Of a stretch of 31,929 nucleotides of DNA, positions 1 to 6,898 are shown in pieces. The position numbers and the translations under genes were made by a program. The DNA comes from Anaerolineaceae bacterium UBA6107 (lineage in GTDB: Bacteria; Chloroflexota; Anaerolineae; Anaerolineales; Anaerolineaceae), in the NCBI GenBank assembly GCA_002428455.1, contig DIWL01000068.1:58473-90401 (forward strand). Direction: 5' to 3'. The notes below the pieces were generated by a model. The model ran no database searches. It was given only the letters and a program-made list of their open reading frames with translations, and was not told where the DNA came from. Within the stretch, counting starts at the first letter, position 1; each line of letters begins with the position of its first letter.

Positions 1-690
1 GATCTGCTGTATCCACCGCTTTGCGCGGGGTGTGGTAAACCCAATCACCGCTTTTGCTCTGACTGCCTGCAAGGTGTAAAGATCATTGATTTCCCATTTT
101 GCGCGTTTTGCGGTAAACAAACCAATGATGACCAACCCGTTTGCGCTGAGTGCGGTCATGTCCCTGTACACTTCACCGCTGCTGCAGCCTGGGCAGTGTA
201 CGGCGGAACCTTACGCGAAGCAATCCACTCGTTGAAATACAAGAATGACATGGGGTTAGGCGACTTTTTCGCGCAATACCTGATCGAAATACTATCCGAA
301 AAGGATTGGTCATTTGACCTGATCATCCCCGTGCCGCTTTCAGCACAGCGAAAAAAAGAACGTACATACAACCAATCAGCGCTCCTATCCAGGCCGATCG
401 CGCGTTACTTCCAGCTTGAACATTCTATGAATGCTCTCAAACGTACAAAAGATACTGGCACCCAGGTTAAACGAAACCGTGCAGAGCGTGATCTATCCCT
501 AAAAGATGCATTTTCTGGAAATCCTGCTAAACTTAAGGGGAGGAGTGTATTGCTGGTGGATGATATTATTACCACAGGCGCGACCATCAATCATTGCTCA
601 GAAGCGTTACTACAGGCTGGTGCTGTTCGTGTTTATGCAGTTTCACTAGCCAAAACATTTAGAGATGGGGTTGCCCGCGATAACAATTAG
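1..690 (+). CDS. comF: ComF family protein (phosphoribosyltransferase-like), 5' end outside window
   Basis: ComF proteins combine an N-terminal zinc-ribbon with a type I phosphoribosyltransferase fold. They are linked to DNA uptake in naturally competent bacteria, though their exact reaction is unsettled. The frame is open from base 1, so the start lies upstream. The visible N-terminus has paired CxxC motifs (CAGC, CSDC, CAFC, CAEC), as expected for two zinc knuckles. The C-terminal half carries the PRPP-binding loop VLLVDDIITTGATI near 550-590. A GTG at 196 could be read as a start but would delete the zinc domains that are plainly encoded upstream, so I reject it. The gene ends with TAG, and hpf starts 38 bp later on the same strand, so the two may be co-transcribed. 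Family assignment is secure; a competence role is family inference. Confidence 0.9.
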   Translation, partial: DLLYPPLCAGCGKPNHRFCSDCLQGVKIIDFPFCAFCGKQTNDDQPVCAECGHVPVHFTAAAAWAVYGGTLREAIHSLKYKNDMGLGDFFAQYLIEILSEKDWSFDLIIPVPLSAQRKKERTYNQSALLSRPIARYFQLEHSMNALKRTKDTGTQVKRNRAERDLSLKDAFSGNPAKLKGRSVLLVDDIITTGATINHCSEALLQAGAVRVYAVSLAKTFRDGVARDNN

Positions 691-718
691 AGCTGTCCTT
701 CAATTCAACATATTATTC

Positions 719-724
719 GGAGGT
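719..724 (+). promoter_or_regulatory. ribosome binding site of hpf
   Basis: GGAGGT lies 4 bp before the ATG at 729. It is a strong Shine-Dalgarno sequence and fixes the hpf start. Confidence 0.75.
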
Positions 725-728
725 AAAA

Positions 729-1289
729 ATGGAAAAAGAAGTTGTGATTAACGTAAAGAACATGGAACTGACTGAACGAATTCAGGAATATGTAGAGAAG
801 AAAACACCAAGACTGGAAAGATTGTTACCCGATATTGAAACAGTAAAATTTGACCTTTCTTTTGCCAAGAATGCAAGGAATAAAGCTGACCGTGAAGTTG
901 CACAATTGACGATTACCGGAAAAGGATTTGTTTTACGCACAGAAGAACGTTCAGATGATCTGCTGACCGCAGTAGACAAGACGGTTGAAAAGATGCAGCG
1001 CCAGATCGAGCGCTTCAAGGGCAAACGACTACGTGGCCGCGGGGATGGAACTCCAGCCTCAGAGGTTGTTGTTGTACCGCAGGAAGCCGAAGAAGAAGGG
1101 AGAACCGCCATCGTCCGCCGGAAATCTTTCACACTGGTGCCGATGGACGAGAACGAGGCTATCGAGCAGATGTCCCTGCTCGATCACGAGGATTTCTTCA
1201 TCTTCTACAACGTGGATTCTGGTACGGTCAATGTACTGTATCGCCGCCGCGACGGTGATCTCGGTTTGATCGAACCAAAGCTAGGATAA
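729..1289 (+). CDS. hpf: long-form ribosome hibernation promoting factor
   Basis: Hibernation promoting factor binds the 30S decoding region and, in its long form, pairs two ribosomes into inactive 100S dimers in stationary phase or stress. The 186-residue product has the S30AE domain at about residues 1-100 (start MEKEVVINVKNMELTERI). A charged linker with a Glu/Pro-rich stretch follows at about 105-125. The C-terminal dimerisation domain is at about 127-186, recognised by RRKSFTLVPMDENEAIEQM, the FFIFYN motif and VLYRRRDGDLGLIEP. Length matches the long form, not the short E. coli type. GGAGG sits just upstream. An intrinsic terminator follows 23 bp after the stop, so this gene ends a transcript that may begin in or before comF. 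Confidence 0.95.
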   Translation: MEKEVVINVKNMELTERIQEYVEKKTPRLERLLPDIETVKFDLSFAKNARNKADREVAQLTITGKGFVLRTEERSDDLLTAVDKTVEKMQRQIERFKGKRLRGRGDGTPASEVVVVPQEAEEEGRTAIVRRKSFTLVPMDENEAIEQMSLLDHEDFFIFYNVDSGTVNVLYRRRDGDLGLIEPKLG

Positions 1290-1312
1290 ACCTTACAGGA
1301 TTTGCGCTATCC

Positions 1313-1342
1313 ACTGAGCCCTTCAAAGGCTCAGTTTATTTT
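1313..1342 (+). terminator. intrinsic terminator after hpf
   Basis: An 8-bp perfect stem (ACTGAGCC at 1313-1320, GGCTCAGT at 1328-1335) with a 7-base loop is followed by a T-rich tract (TTATTTT). It separates hpf from the tetR unit. Confidence 0.85.
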
Positions 1343-1370
1343 AATGTGACCTTTTTATATCTTAAGGCAC

Positions 1371-1399
1371 ATAACAACTATCCTTGTATCGCCTAAAAT
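1371..1399 (+). promoter_or_regulatory. candidate promoter of the tetR-SDR operon
   Basis: ATAACA (1371-1376) and TAAAAT (1394-1399) are 17 bp apart, an imperfect sigma-70/A-type promoter. Transcription would begin near 1406, inside the palindrome at 1402-1413, a sensible place for autorepression. The -35 box matches consensus at only four of six positions. Confidence 0.4.
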
Positions 1400-1401
1400 C
1401 A

Positions 1402-1413
1402 GACTGATCGGTC
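1402..1413 (+). promoter_or_regulatory. candidate TetR-family operator
   Basis: GACTGATCGGTC is a 12-bp inverted repeat with one mismatched pair. It resembles the GACCGATCGGTC type of sites used by TetR-family repressors. It lies 9 bp before the tetR start codon, over the predicted transcription start, so the repressor probably controls its own operon. The similarity is seen by eye; binding is inference. Confidence 0.5.
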
Positions 1414-1422
1414 GGTTTTAAG

Positions 1423-2016
1423 ATGCAACTACGTAGTGTACAAACTCAGGAACTTATCCTCAAGTTTGCCCGGCAGTTATTTGCTGAGCAGGGTTTTGAG
1501 CATACAAGTGTCAATCAGATCTGCCGGAACGCGGGGATCAGCAAAGGCGCTTTCTATCATCACTTTTGTAGTAAGGATGAACTTTTCCTGCGTTTGTTGG
1601 ATGATTGGACGGAAGCTATCCACATACAGATCAACCAAAGGTTTGATACCTCAGCCAGCATACAAGAAGGCTTTTTGCTCACCCCCAAGTCGCTGAGTGA
1701 GATCATCGATGGCTCAGGAAATCACCTGCCCTTGTTGTTCGAGTTCTGGCAACATTCGGTGAAAGATCCTGATTTATGGGTAAGAGCCAAGCTTCCATTG
1801 CATCAATTTAAAGAACATTTCCTCGGTTTGATCCAGCGTGGAATTATTAACCGCGAGATAGCAGTCCGTGATCCCGAATTGATCGCCAACACCATCCTGG
1901 CATTCTCTTTCGGTATCATTGCATCAAGTATGCTGGATGCTCAACAGGATTGGGCCAAGGTTTCATCATACGGTTTTTCTGCATTATTCAATCAAATAAG
2001 AGGGAGCGAACAATGA
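1423..2016 (+). CDS. TetR/AcrR family transcriptional regulator
   Basis: This is a one-component repressor with an N-terminal helix-turn-helix and a C-terminal ligand-binding and dimerisation domain. The 197-residue product has the classic TetR N-terminus: AEQGFEHTSVNQICRNAGIS followed by KGAFYHHFCSKDELF, within about residues 20-60. The C-terminal part is helical and variable, so the ligand cannot be read from it. There is no clear Shine-Dalgarno before the ATG. The stop codon overlaps the next gene's start (ATGA at 2013-2016), showing translational coupling to the extended SDR. The probable targets are its own promoter and the two downstream oxidoreductase genes. Confidence 0.92.
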   Translation: MQLRSVQTQELILKFARQLFAEQGFEHTSVNQICRNAGISKGAFYHHFCSKDELFLRLLDDWTEAIHIQINQRFDTSASIQEGFLLTPKSLSEIIDGSGNHLPLLFEFWQHSVKDPDLWVRAKLPLHQFKEHFLGLIQRGIINREIAVRDPELIANTILAFSFGIIASSMLDAQQDWAKVSSYGFSALFNQIRGSEQ

Positions 2017-3014
2017 ATCTGGTTACAGGGGCTACCGGTCATATTGGCAACGTTCTGGTAAAAGAATTGGTAAAAAGGGGTGAAACGGTACGTGTGCTCA
2101 TCCTGCCGGGTGAAGACCTATCACCGATCGACGGTCTGGATGTGGAAATTGTTTACGGTAATATCCTTGATCCACAGTCCCTGGAAAAAGCATTTCAAGG
2201 CATTAAATATGTCTTTCACCTCGCTGGAATTATCTCTATCTCATCTGTTCAAGATCCGATTGTCCACAGTGTAAATGTTGAGGGAACAAAGAACATGATG
2301 GATGCCGCCTTGAGGGTGGGAGTCAACCGGTTCATATACACCAGCTCGATCCATGCCTTCAAACGCATTCCCCATGGAGAAACCATAGACGAAACAACCC
2401 CGATCGATCCCGTGTACAATGTCGCAGCTTATGATCGTTCCAAGGCTGAAGCTACGTTGGCGGTATTAGATAAAGTGAAAGAAGGCTTGCCCGCAGTTAT
2501 CGTCTGCCCAACCGGTGTGATCGGCCCTTCCGATTATAAAAAGTCGGAATTAGGATCCATAATGAGTGGGTGGTTGATGAACAAAGTCAATTACATGATT
2601 GAAGGAAGCTATGATTTTGTCGATGTCAGAGACGTGGCTCAGGGACTGATAATGGCCCGGGAAAAGGGCAGCATTGGTCAGATCTACATCCTCTCTGGTC
2701 ACCTGATCCGGGTCTCGGATATGTGGAAACTTGGTCAGGAGATTTTTTCCATTCGATCCATCCTGATCAACATACCTCTAAAATTAGCGAGGTTCGCTGC
2801 GATACTTGCGGAGGTTTTTTACAAAGCTACCCATACAATCCCCAAATTAACCCGTTACAGCGTAGAAACTCTACAAAGCAACTCCGTTGTCAGCAATTTG
2901 AAAGCCCGCTTGTATCTGGGTTACCAGGCCAGGCCAACTAGTGAAACGATTCGGGACACAATGAACTGGTGGAAACAGAATACGAACTTACTGAAAAAAA
3001 AGAACAAAAGATAG
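2013..3014 (+). CDS. extended SDR, NAD-dependent epimerase/dehydratase family
   Basis: This is a 333-residue oxidoreductase of the extended short-chain dehydrogenase fold. The Rossmann glycine motif GATGHIG is at residues 6-12. An acidic/hydrophobic VFHLAG segment follows, then the catalytic YDRSK (YxxxK) with an upstream Ser in YTSSIH. The family includes dihydroflavonol-4-reductase-like, 3-beta-hydroxysteroid-like and sugar-nucleotide enzymes. The C-terminal part has a hydrophobic, amphipathic stretch (about 245-285) like the sterol/dihydroflavonol branch, so a lipid or isoprenoid-type substrate is possible but not demonstrated. The start at 2013 is preferred over one at 1950: it has AGGGAG upstream and the 4-bp ATGA overlap with tetR. 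The classical SDR begins 12 bp downstream. Confidence 0.85.
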   Translation: MNLVTGATGHIGNVLVKELVKRGETVRVLILPGEDLSPIDGLDVEIVYGNILDPQSLEKAFQGIKYVFHLAGIISISSVQDPIVHSVNVEGTKNMMDAALRVGVNRFIYTSSIHAFKRIPHGETIDETTPIDPVYNVAAYDRSKAEATLAVLDKVKEGLPAVIVCPTGVIGPSDYKKSELGSIMSGWLMNKVNYMIEGSYDFVDVRDVAQGLIMAREKGSIGQIYILSGHLIRVSDMWKLGQEIFSIRSILINIPLKLARFAAILAEVFYKATHTIPKLTRYSVETLQSNSVVSNLKARLYLGYQARPTSETIRDTMNWWKQNTNLLKKKNKR

Positions 3015-3026
3015 TTCATCTGCTTT

Positions 3027-3842
3027 ATGCAAAAACTATTAACTGACAAGAAAGCCTTAATAACTGGTGCATCCAGTGGTATTGGTGCATCCACTGCCCT
3101 ACTTCTTGCGGAAAACGGAATTCAAGTGATACTCACAGCCCGGCGTATTGATCGGTTGAATGAGATAACGGAAAAGATTAGCTCATCCGGAGGTAAGGCA
3201 ATTCCGATTCAAGCTGACCTGACAATGGAGTCGGACCGCATCTCTCTCTATACATCATTGTCGGAGAAAAACCTTTTACCGGATATCCTGATTAACAATG
3301 CTGGTATGGCCTGGTATGGATATTTTCATGAGATGCCCTGGCAAGTGGCGCAAGACATCATCAAACTTAACATTGAAGCCACCTCACATCTAACGTCACT
3401 ATTGCTTCCCCACATGATCAATAACAGGTTCGGACGGATTATCAATATCGGCTCGATTGCCGGTAAATTGCCAGAACAAGGCATTGCAGTATATTCGGCA
3501 TCAAAAGCATATCTGGATGCATTTAGCAAAGTTTTGCAACGTGAATTAAAAGGCTCTGGTGTAATCGCCTCTGTCTTGCGTGCCGGTCCAGTGAAAACCG
3601 AGTTTTTCGATTCAGCCAGGAAGCTTGAGAATGGCGATAACATCCCTGCAGAAAGCTTTGCTGTTCCTGTCGAGCTTGTGAGCCGCGCGGTATGGCATCT
3701 GTTGCAGCACCCAAGACGTGTAAAATACGTACCGGCATTTATGAGATTCTCCCCGTTGCTCGAGTACTTGTTTTCCGGAGTGATTGATCAATTGGGACCA
3801 CTTCTGTTGAGACACCGTTCTCCATCATCCAATAATCCATAG
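3027..3842 (+). CDS. classical SDR family NAD(P)-dependent oxidoreductase
   Basis: The 271-residue classical short-chain dehydrogenase has all signature elements. These are TGASSGIG for the cofactor near residue 14, NNAG near residue 90, a Ser in INIGSIAG near 146, and the catalytic YSASK near 160. An Arg-rich ARRIDR after the second strand suggests NADPH preference, which is inference. The C-terminus ends in a hydrophobic stretch (LLEYLFSGVIDQLGPLLL) that may dock to membrane or to a hydrophobic substrate. It resembles DltE/YqjQ-like SDRs rather than FabG. It closes the tetR operon, so both oxidoreductases probably act in one repressible pathway. No terminator is seen before the efp promoter. 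Confidence 0.88.
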   Translation: MQKLLTDKKALITGASSGIGASTALLLAENGIQVILTARRIDRLNEITEKISSSGGKAIPIQADLTMESDRISLYTSLSEKNLLPDILINNAGMAWYGYFHEMPWQVAQDIIKLNIEATSHLTSLLLPHMINNRFGRIINIGSIAGKLPEQGIAVYSASKAYLDAFSKVLQRELKGSGVIASVLRAGPVKTEFFDSARKLENGDNIPAESFAVPVELVSRAVWHLLQHPRRVKYVPAFMRFSPLLEYLFSGVIDQLGPLLLRHRSPSSNNP

Positions 3843-3856
3843 ATCACCAATTCTCC

Positions 3857-3885
3857 TTGTCAGTCATCCCCTGCTGGACTATAAT
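3857..3885 (+). promoter_or_regulatory. promoter of efp
   Basis: TTGTCA (3857-3862) and TATAAT (3880-3885) are separated by exactly 17 bp, a near-consensus housekeeping promoter. Transcription would start near 3892, leaving a leader of about 30 nt. Confidence 0.8.
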
Positions 3886-3923
3886 TTGAGGGTTAATTTC
3901 TAGACTAATGAAAGGCGTTATTT

Positions 3924-4481
3924 ATGATTGATGTAAATGATCTTCGCAAAGGCGTGATTTTTGAAATGGATAATAACCTGTACCGGGTGCTTGAATATTC
4001 GTTCAATAAACCGGGACGTGGTAACGCCACCATCCGTGTCAAAGCTCGTGACCTCCGCAAGGGTAACACTCTTGAAAAAACCTTCACTTCTGGCGAACGG
4101 ATCAAGGATGTCAGGCTTGATTTTCACAATGTTCAATATCTATATACCGATGGAGAGATCTTCCACTTCATGGACCTGGAAACTTATGATCAGCCGGCTA
4201 TTTCTTCAACTGTAGTTGGCGATTATGCCGGGTACTTGAAACCTGAAATGGAAGTAAAACTTACCTATTTTGAAACTGAGCCGCTCGATATTGAACTTCC
4301 CACCACTGTGGATCTAGAGGTTACATACTCGGAGCCTGCAGTCAAAGGTGACACCGCAACTGGTGTGACAAAAAAAGTGACTACCGAGACTGGTCTCGAA
4401 GTATCAGTCCCCTATTTTGTTCAAACCGGCGACGTGATCAGAGTGGATACACGCACTGGCGAATACGTTACCCGTGTCTAA
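3924..4481 (+). CDS. efp: translation elongation factor P
   Basis: EF-P binds the ribosome between P and E sites and relieves stalling at consecutive prolines. The 185-residue product has the normal length and three beta-barrel domains: a KOW-like domain I at about 1-64, then OB domains II and III. DVRLDFHNVQYLYTDGE is at the domain I/II junction, and VPYFVQTGDVIRVDTRTGEY is the conserved C-terminal signature. The loop that enters the peptidyl-transferase centre reads NKPGRGNA, placing Arg32 at the tip instead of the commoner Lys. Arg tips are known in EarP-rhamnosylated EF-P and in some unmodified lineages such as Thermus. No earP-like gene is in this window. A terminator follows 9 bp after the stop. 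Confidence 0.96.
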   Translation: MIDVNDLRKGVIFEMDNNLYRVLEYSFNKPGRGNATIRVKARDLRKGNTLEKTFTSGERIKDVRLDFHNVQYLYTDGEIFHFMDLETYDQPAISSTVVGDYAGYLKPEMEVKLTYFETEPLDIELPTTVDLEVTYSEPAVKGDTATGVTKKVTTETGLEVSVPYFVQTGDVIRVDTRTGEYVTRV

Positions 4482-4489
4482 TCTACACC

Positions 4490-4518
4490 AACCAGTCCTG
4501 TTAGGGACTGGTTCTTTT
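4490..4518 (+). terminator. intrinsic terminator after efp
   Basis: A perfect 9-bp stem (AACCAGTCC 4490-4498, GGACTGGTT 4505-4513) with a 6-base loop is followed by CTTTT. The next gene's Shine-Dalgarno begins directly after the T tract, so readthrough would feed the Cys-rich gene. Confidence 0.85.
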
Positions 4519-4528
4519 GAGGTCAATA

Positions 4529-4849
4529 ATGCGCACTCCTGCAGGTGTTGATTGTCCCTACTTTTACGGTGATTACTATCGCGGAAAACACATCGAAGAA
4601 TGCCGCCTCATCGGGAAAAATCCTCCCCCACAAAACTGGACAGCTGACCTTTGTGCCTCCTGTCCGGTTCCTTCGATCAAACGTGCTAATGCCTGCGAAC
4701 ATATGATTATGACCCCAATCATAAAAAGGAAATTGGGGCTATTCAAACGCTATATCAGCATCGCTGCATTTTGCAAAAAATCTGGTGAAACTGTAAAAGA
4801 ACCTCACATCGGATGCGGCATCTGCCATCCATTTGACATTCCAGAATAG
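4529..4849 (+). CDS. small cysteine-rich protein of unknown function
   Basis: I do not recognise this 106-residue protein. It has eight cysteines. They fall in the contexts VDCPYF, EECRLIG, LCASCPVP, NACEHM, FCKKSG and IGCGICHPF, including two CxxC pairs. That pattern suggests a bound zinc ion or iron-sulfur cluster. It has no signal peptide or membrane segment and is rich in basic residues in its second half (IIKRKLGLFKRY). The ATG at 4529 is preceded by GAGGT 5 bp upstream and is chosen over a TTG at 4517 that lies inside the terminator T tract. It sits between the efp terminator and the ftsH promoter and may depend on readthrough from efp. Being a real gene is likely; function is unknown. 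Confidence 0.7.
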   Translation: MRTPAGVDCPYFYGDYYRGKHIEECRLIGKNPPPQNWTADLCASCPVPSIKRANACEHMIMTPIIKRKLGLFKRYISIAAFCKKSGETVKEPHIGCGICHPFDIPE

Positions 4850-4965
4850 TTAACACAAATAACTTGCCCATCGGTTTGAGTCATTGATAAACGCGATGGA
4901 AATATTAGAAATCTATTAATAATATCCCTACAACTGGCTTAATTCTCGCATAGGTTGTTAAGCAT

Positions 4966-4974
4966 TGGTATAAT
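4966..4974 (+). promoter_or_regulatory. extended -10 promoter of ftsH
   Basis: TGGTATAAT combines a consensus -10 with the TGn extension, and no good -35 is seen at the right distance. It lies 32 bp before the TTG start of ftsH, in the 157-bp gap after the Cys-rich gene. Nothing else was recognised in that gap. Confidence 0.6.
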
Positions 4975-4996
4975 CTCTTACTAGGTATGAAATACT

Positions 4997-5003
4997 GGAG
5001 GAG
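4997..5003 (+). promoter_or_regulatory. ribosome binding site supporting the TTG start of ftsH
   Basis: GGAGGAG lies 3 bp before TTG at 5007. There is no ATG nearby in frame ahead of the first membrane segment, so the strong site supports the unusual start codon. Confidence 0.7.
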
Positions 5004-5006
5004 AAT

Positions 5007-6863
5007 TTGAAACCAAGAAATCAATCTTACATCGTCTATCTGCTCCTTTTTATGTCCATCATCGTACTGGTGGTCTTCTCACTAAACCGGTCTGGGGCAG
5101 CGGATAATGTGCTAACCATCAACCAGGTAGCTGATGAAGTAAAAAAGGGTAATATTGCAAGGATCATTGAAGAAGAAGACAAACTGACTATTGTTCTTAA
5201 GTCTGGGGCGGAGAAAACTTCACTCAAGGAATCTGAATCTACTTTGGTGGATCAACTGATTGCCCTTGGTGTTACACCCGAAGAATTGAATCCGGAAAAG
5301 GGCATAGATTTAGAAATTAAAGCCCCCAGCACACTAAGCGGTGTGCTCAATGCACTCTTTTACATTCTGCCCTTCCTATTGCTTGGCGGTGCGTTCTTTT
5401 ACATTTTCAGACAAGCTCAGGGAAGCAACAGTGCTGCGATGTCCTTCGGAAAATCGCGCGCTCGCATGTTCACTGGAGATCACCCGACAGTCACTTTCGC
5501 CGACGTTGCTGGCATAGAAGAATCCAAGGATGAACTGAAAGAGGTTGTTGAATTCCTGCGCGAACCACAGAAATTCATTGCTCTCGGCGCCAGGATTCCC
5601 AAAGGCGTTCTGCTTGTCGGTCCTCCAGGTACTGGTAAAACCTTACTGGCGAAAGCCGTATCAGGAGAGGCTGGAGTTCCATTCTTCTCGATCTCAGGTT
5701 CCGAATTCGTGGAAATGTTTGTAGGTGTCGGCGCAAGTCGCGTCCGCGATCTATTTGACCAGGCGAAAAAGAACTCACCCTGCATCGTTTTCGTGGATGA
5801 GATTGATGCTGTCGGCCGTCAGCGTGGTGCTGGTTTGGGTGGTTCGCATGACGAGCGTGAACAGACTTTGAATCAGATGCTGGTTGAAATGGACGGATTC
5901 GATACGGACACCAATATCATTATCATGGCTGCCACCAACCGCCCTGATATTCTTGATCCCGCCCTCCTCCGTCCAGGTCGCTTTGATCGACGTGTTGTAC
6001 TGGATCGGCCTGATGTGCGCGGTCGAGAAGCAATCATGAGAGTACACATCAAAGGCAAGCCGGTTGATCCGGAAGTTGATTTGGGTGTACTGGCAAGAGC
6101 AACACCAGGATTCGTTGGCGCAGACATTGAAAATCTTGTAAACGAAGCAGCCATTCTCGCTGCTCGACGCAATAAGAAGAGTATTGGACAAAGTGAGTTT
6201 GAAGAGTCGATCGAACGCGTGATCGCCGGACCGGAACGCAAGAGCCGTCTCATCAACGCAGAAGAAAAACGCATCGTTGCTTACCACGAAGCTGGTCACG
6301 CCGTTGTGATGAACGCATTGCCGGAAGCAGATCCGGTGCAGAAAGTATCCATCATTGCCCGTGGAATGGCTGCCGGTTACACCATTGCTCTTCCCATGGA
6401 TGATCGCACATTGATGCCGCGCAAAAAATTGCTCGCTGAGATGGTCGGGTTATTGGGTGGCCGTGCTGCAGAAGAAATCGTATTCGACGACATTACTTCA
6501 GGCGCTTCAAATGACATCGAACGGGTCACACAATTGGCGCGAAATATGGTTACACGGCTCGGTATGAGTGATGAACTGGGTCCGATGGTTTATGGTCAAA
6601 AAGAGGAATTGATCTTCTTGGGTAGAGAAATATCTGAACAACGTGATTACTCAGAGTCCGTTGCCGAGAAGATCGACAAGGAAGTTCGTGGTTTGGTGAC
6701 CGATGCATACACGAGGGCAAAGGAAGTCTTAACCAAATACCGGGCTGAACTCGATTCTGTAGCAGCCAGCCTGCTCGAAAACGAGACTTTGTCAAAGGAG
6801 GAGTTTGAAAAAATCTTTCCTCCCCCGGTTCCCCACCGTTCCGGTACTCCGAACGTCAATTAA
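5007..6863 (+). CDS. ftsH: ATP-dependent zinc metalloprotease FtsH
   Basis: FtsH is a membrane-anchored hexameric AAA+ protease that removes misassembled membrane proteins and regulatory substrates. The 618-residue product has TM1 at about 8-27, a short extracytoplasmic domain, and TM2 at about 116-135. The AAA+ module has Walker A GPPGTGKT near 205, Walker B VFVDEIDA near 263 and the second region of homology ATNRPDILDPALLRPGRFDR. The M41 protease domain has the zinc motif HEAGH (His427, Glu428, His431), with a probable third Asp ligand in FDDITSGASNDIE. All catalytic residues are present. It starts at TTG, supported by GGAGGAG. A strong terminator follows the stop by 7 bp, so it is probably monocistronic. 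Confidence 0.97.
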   Translation: MKPRNQSYIVYLLLFMSIIVLVVFSLNRSGAADNVLTINQVADEVKKGNIARIIEEEDKLTIVLKSGAEKTSLKESESTLVDQLIALGVTPEELNPEKGIDLEIKAPSTLSGVLNALFYILPFLLLGGAFFYIFRQAQGSNSAAMSFGKSRARMFTGDHPTVTFADVAGIEESKDELKEVVEFLREPQKFIALGARIPKGVLLVGPPGTGKTLLAKAVSGEAGVPFFSISGSEFVEMFVGVGASRVRDLFDQAKKNSPCIVFVDEIDAVGRQRGAGLGGSHDEREQTLNQMLVEMDGFDTDTNIIIMAATNRPDILDPALLRPGRFDRRVVLDRPDVRGREAIMRVHIKGKPVDPEVDLGVLARATPGFVGADIENLVNEAAILAARRNKKSIGQSEFEESIERVIAGPERKSRLINAEEKRIVAYHEAGHAVVMNALPEADPVQKVSIIARGMAAGYTIALPMDDRTLMPRKKLLAEMVGLLGGRAAEEIVFDDITSGASNDIERVTQLARNMVTRLGMSDELGPMVYGQKEELIFLGREISEQRDYSESVAEKIDKEVRGLVTDAYTRAKEVLTKYRAELDSVAASLLENETLSKEEFEKIFPPPVPHRSGTPNVN

Positions 6864-6870
6864 TATAGCC

Positions 6871-6898
6871 AACCGGGAGCTCGCGCTCCCGGTTTTTT
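6871..6898 (+). terminator. intrinsic terminator after ftsH
   Basis: A perfect 10-bp GC-rich stem (AACCGGGAGC 6871-6880, GCTCCCGGTT 6885-6894) with the tetraloop TCGC is followed by further T residues. It lies between convergent genes, and its T tract touches the stop codon of the minus-strand ligase. The minus-strand side lacks a good T tract, so it acts mainly on ftsH. Confidence 0.93.

Noticed and set aside
196..690. comF starting at GTG 196
   Set aside because: The frame is open from base 1 and encodes the zinc-binding cysteines expected of ComF before this codon.
5775..6299. A 174-codon minus-strand open frame inside ftsH
   Set aside because: It lies wholly within the conserved AAA+ and protease coding sequence, has no ribosome site or recognisable domain, and is a shadow of the real gene.
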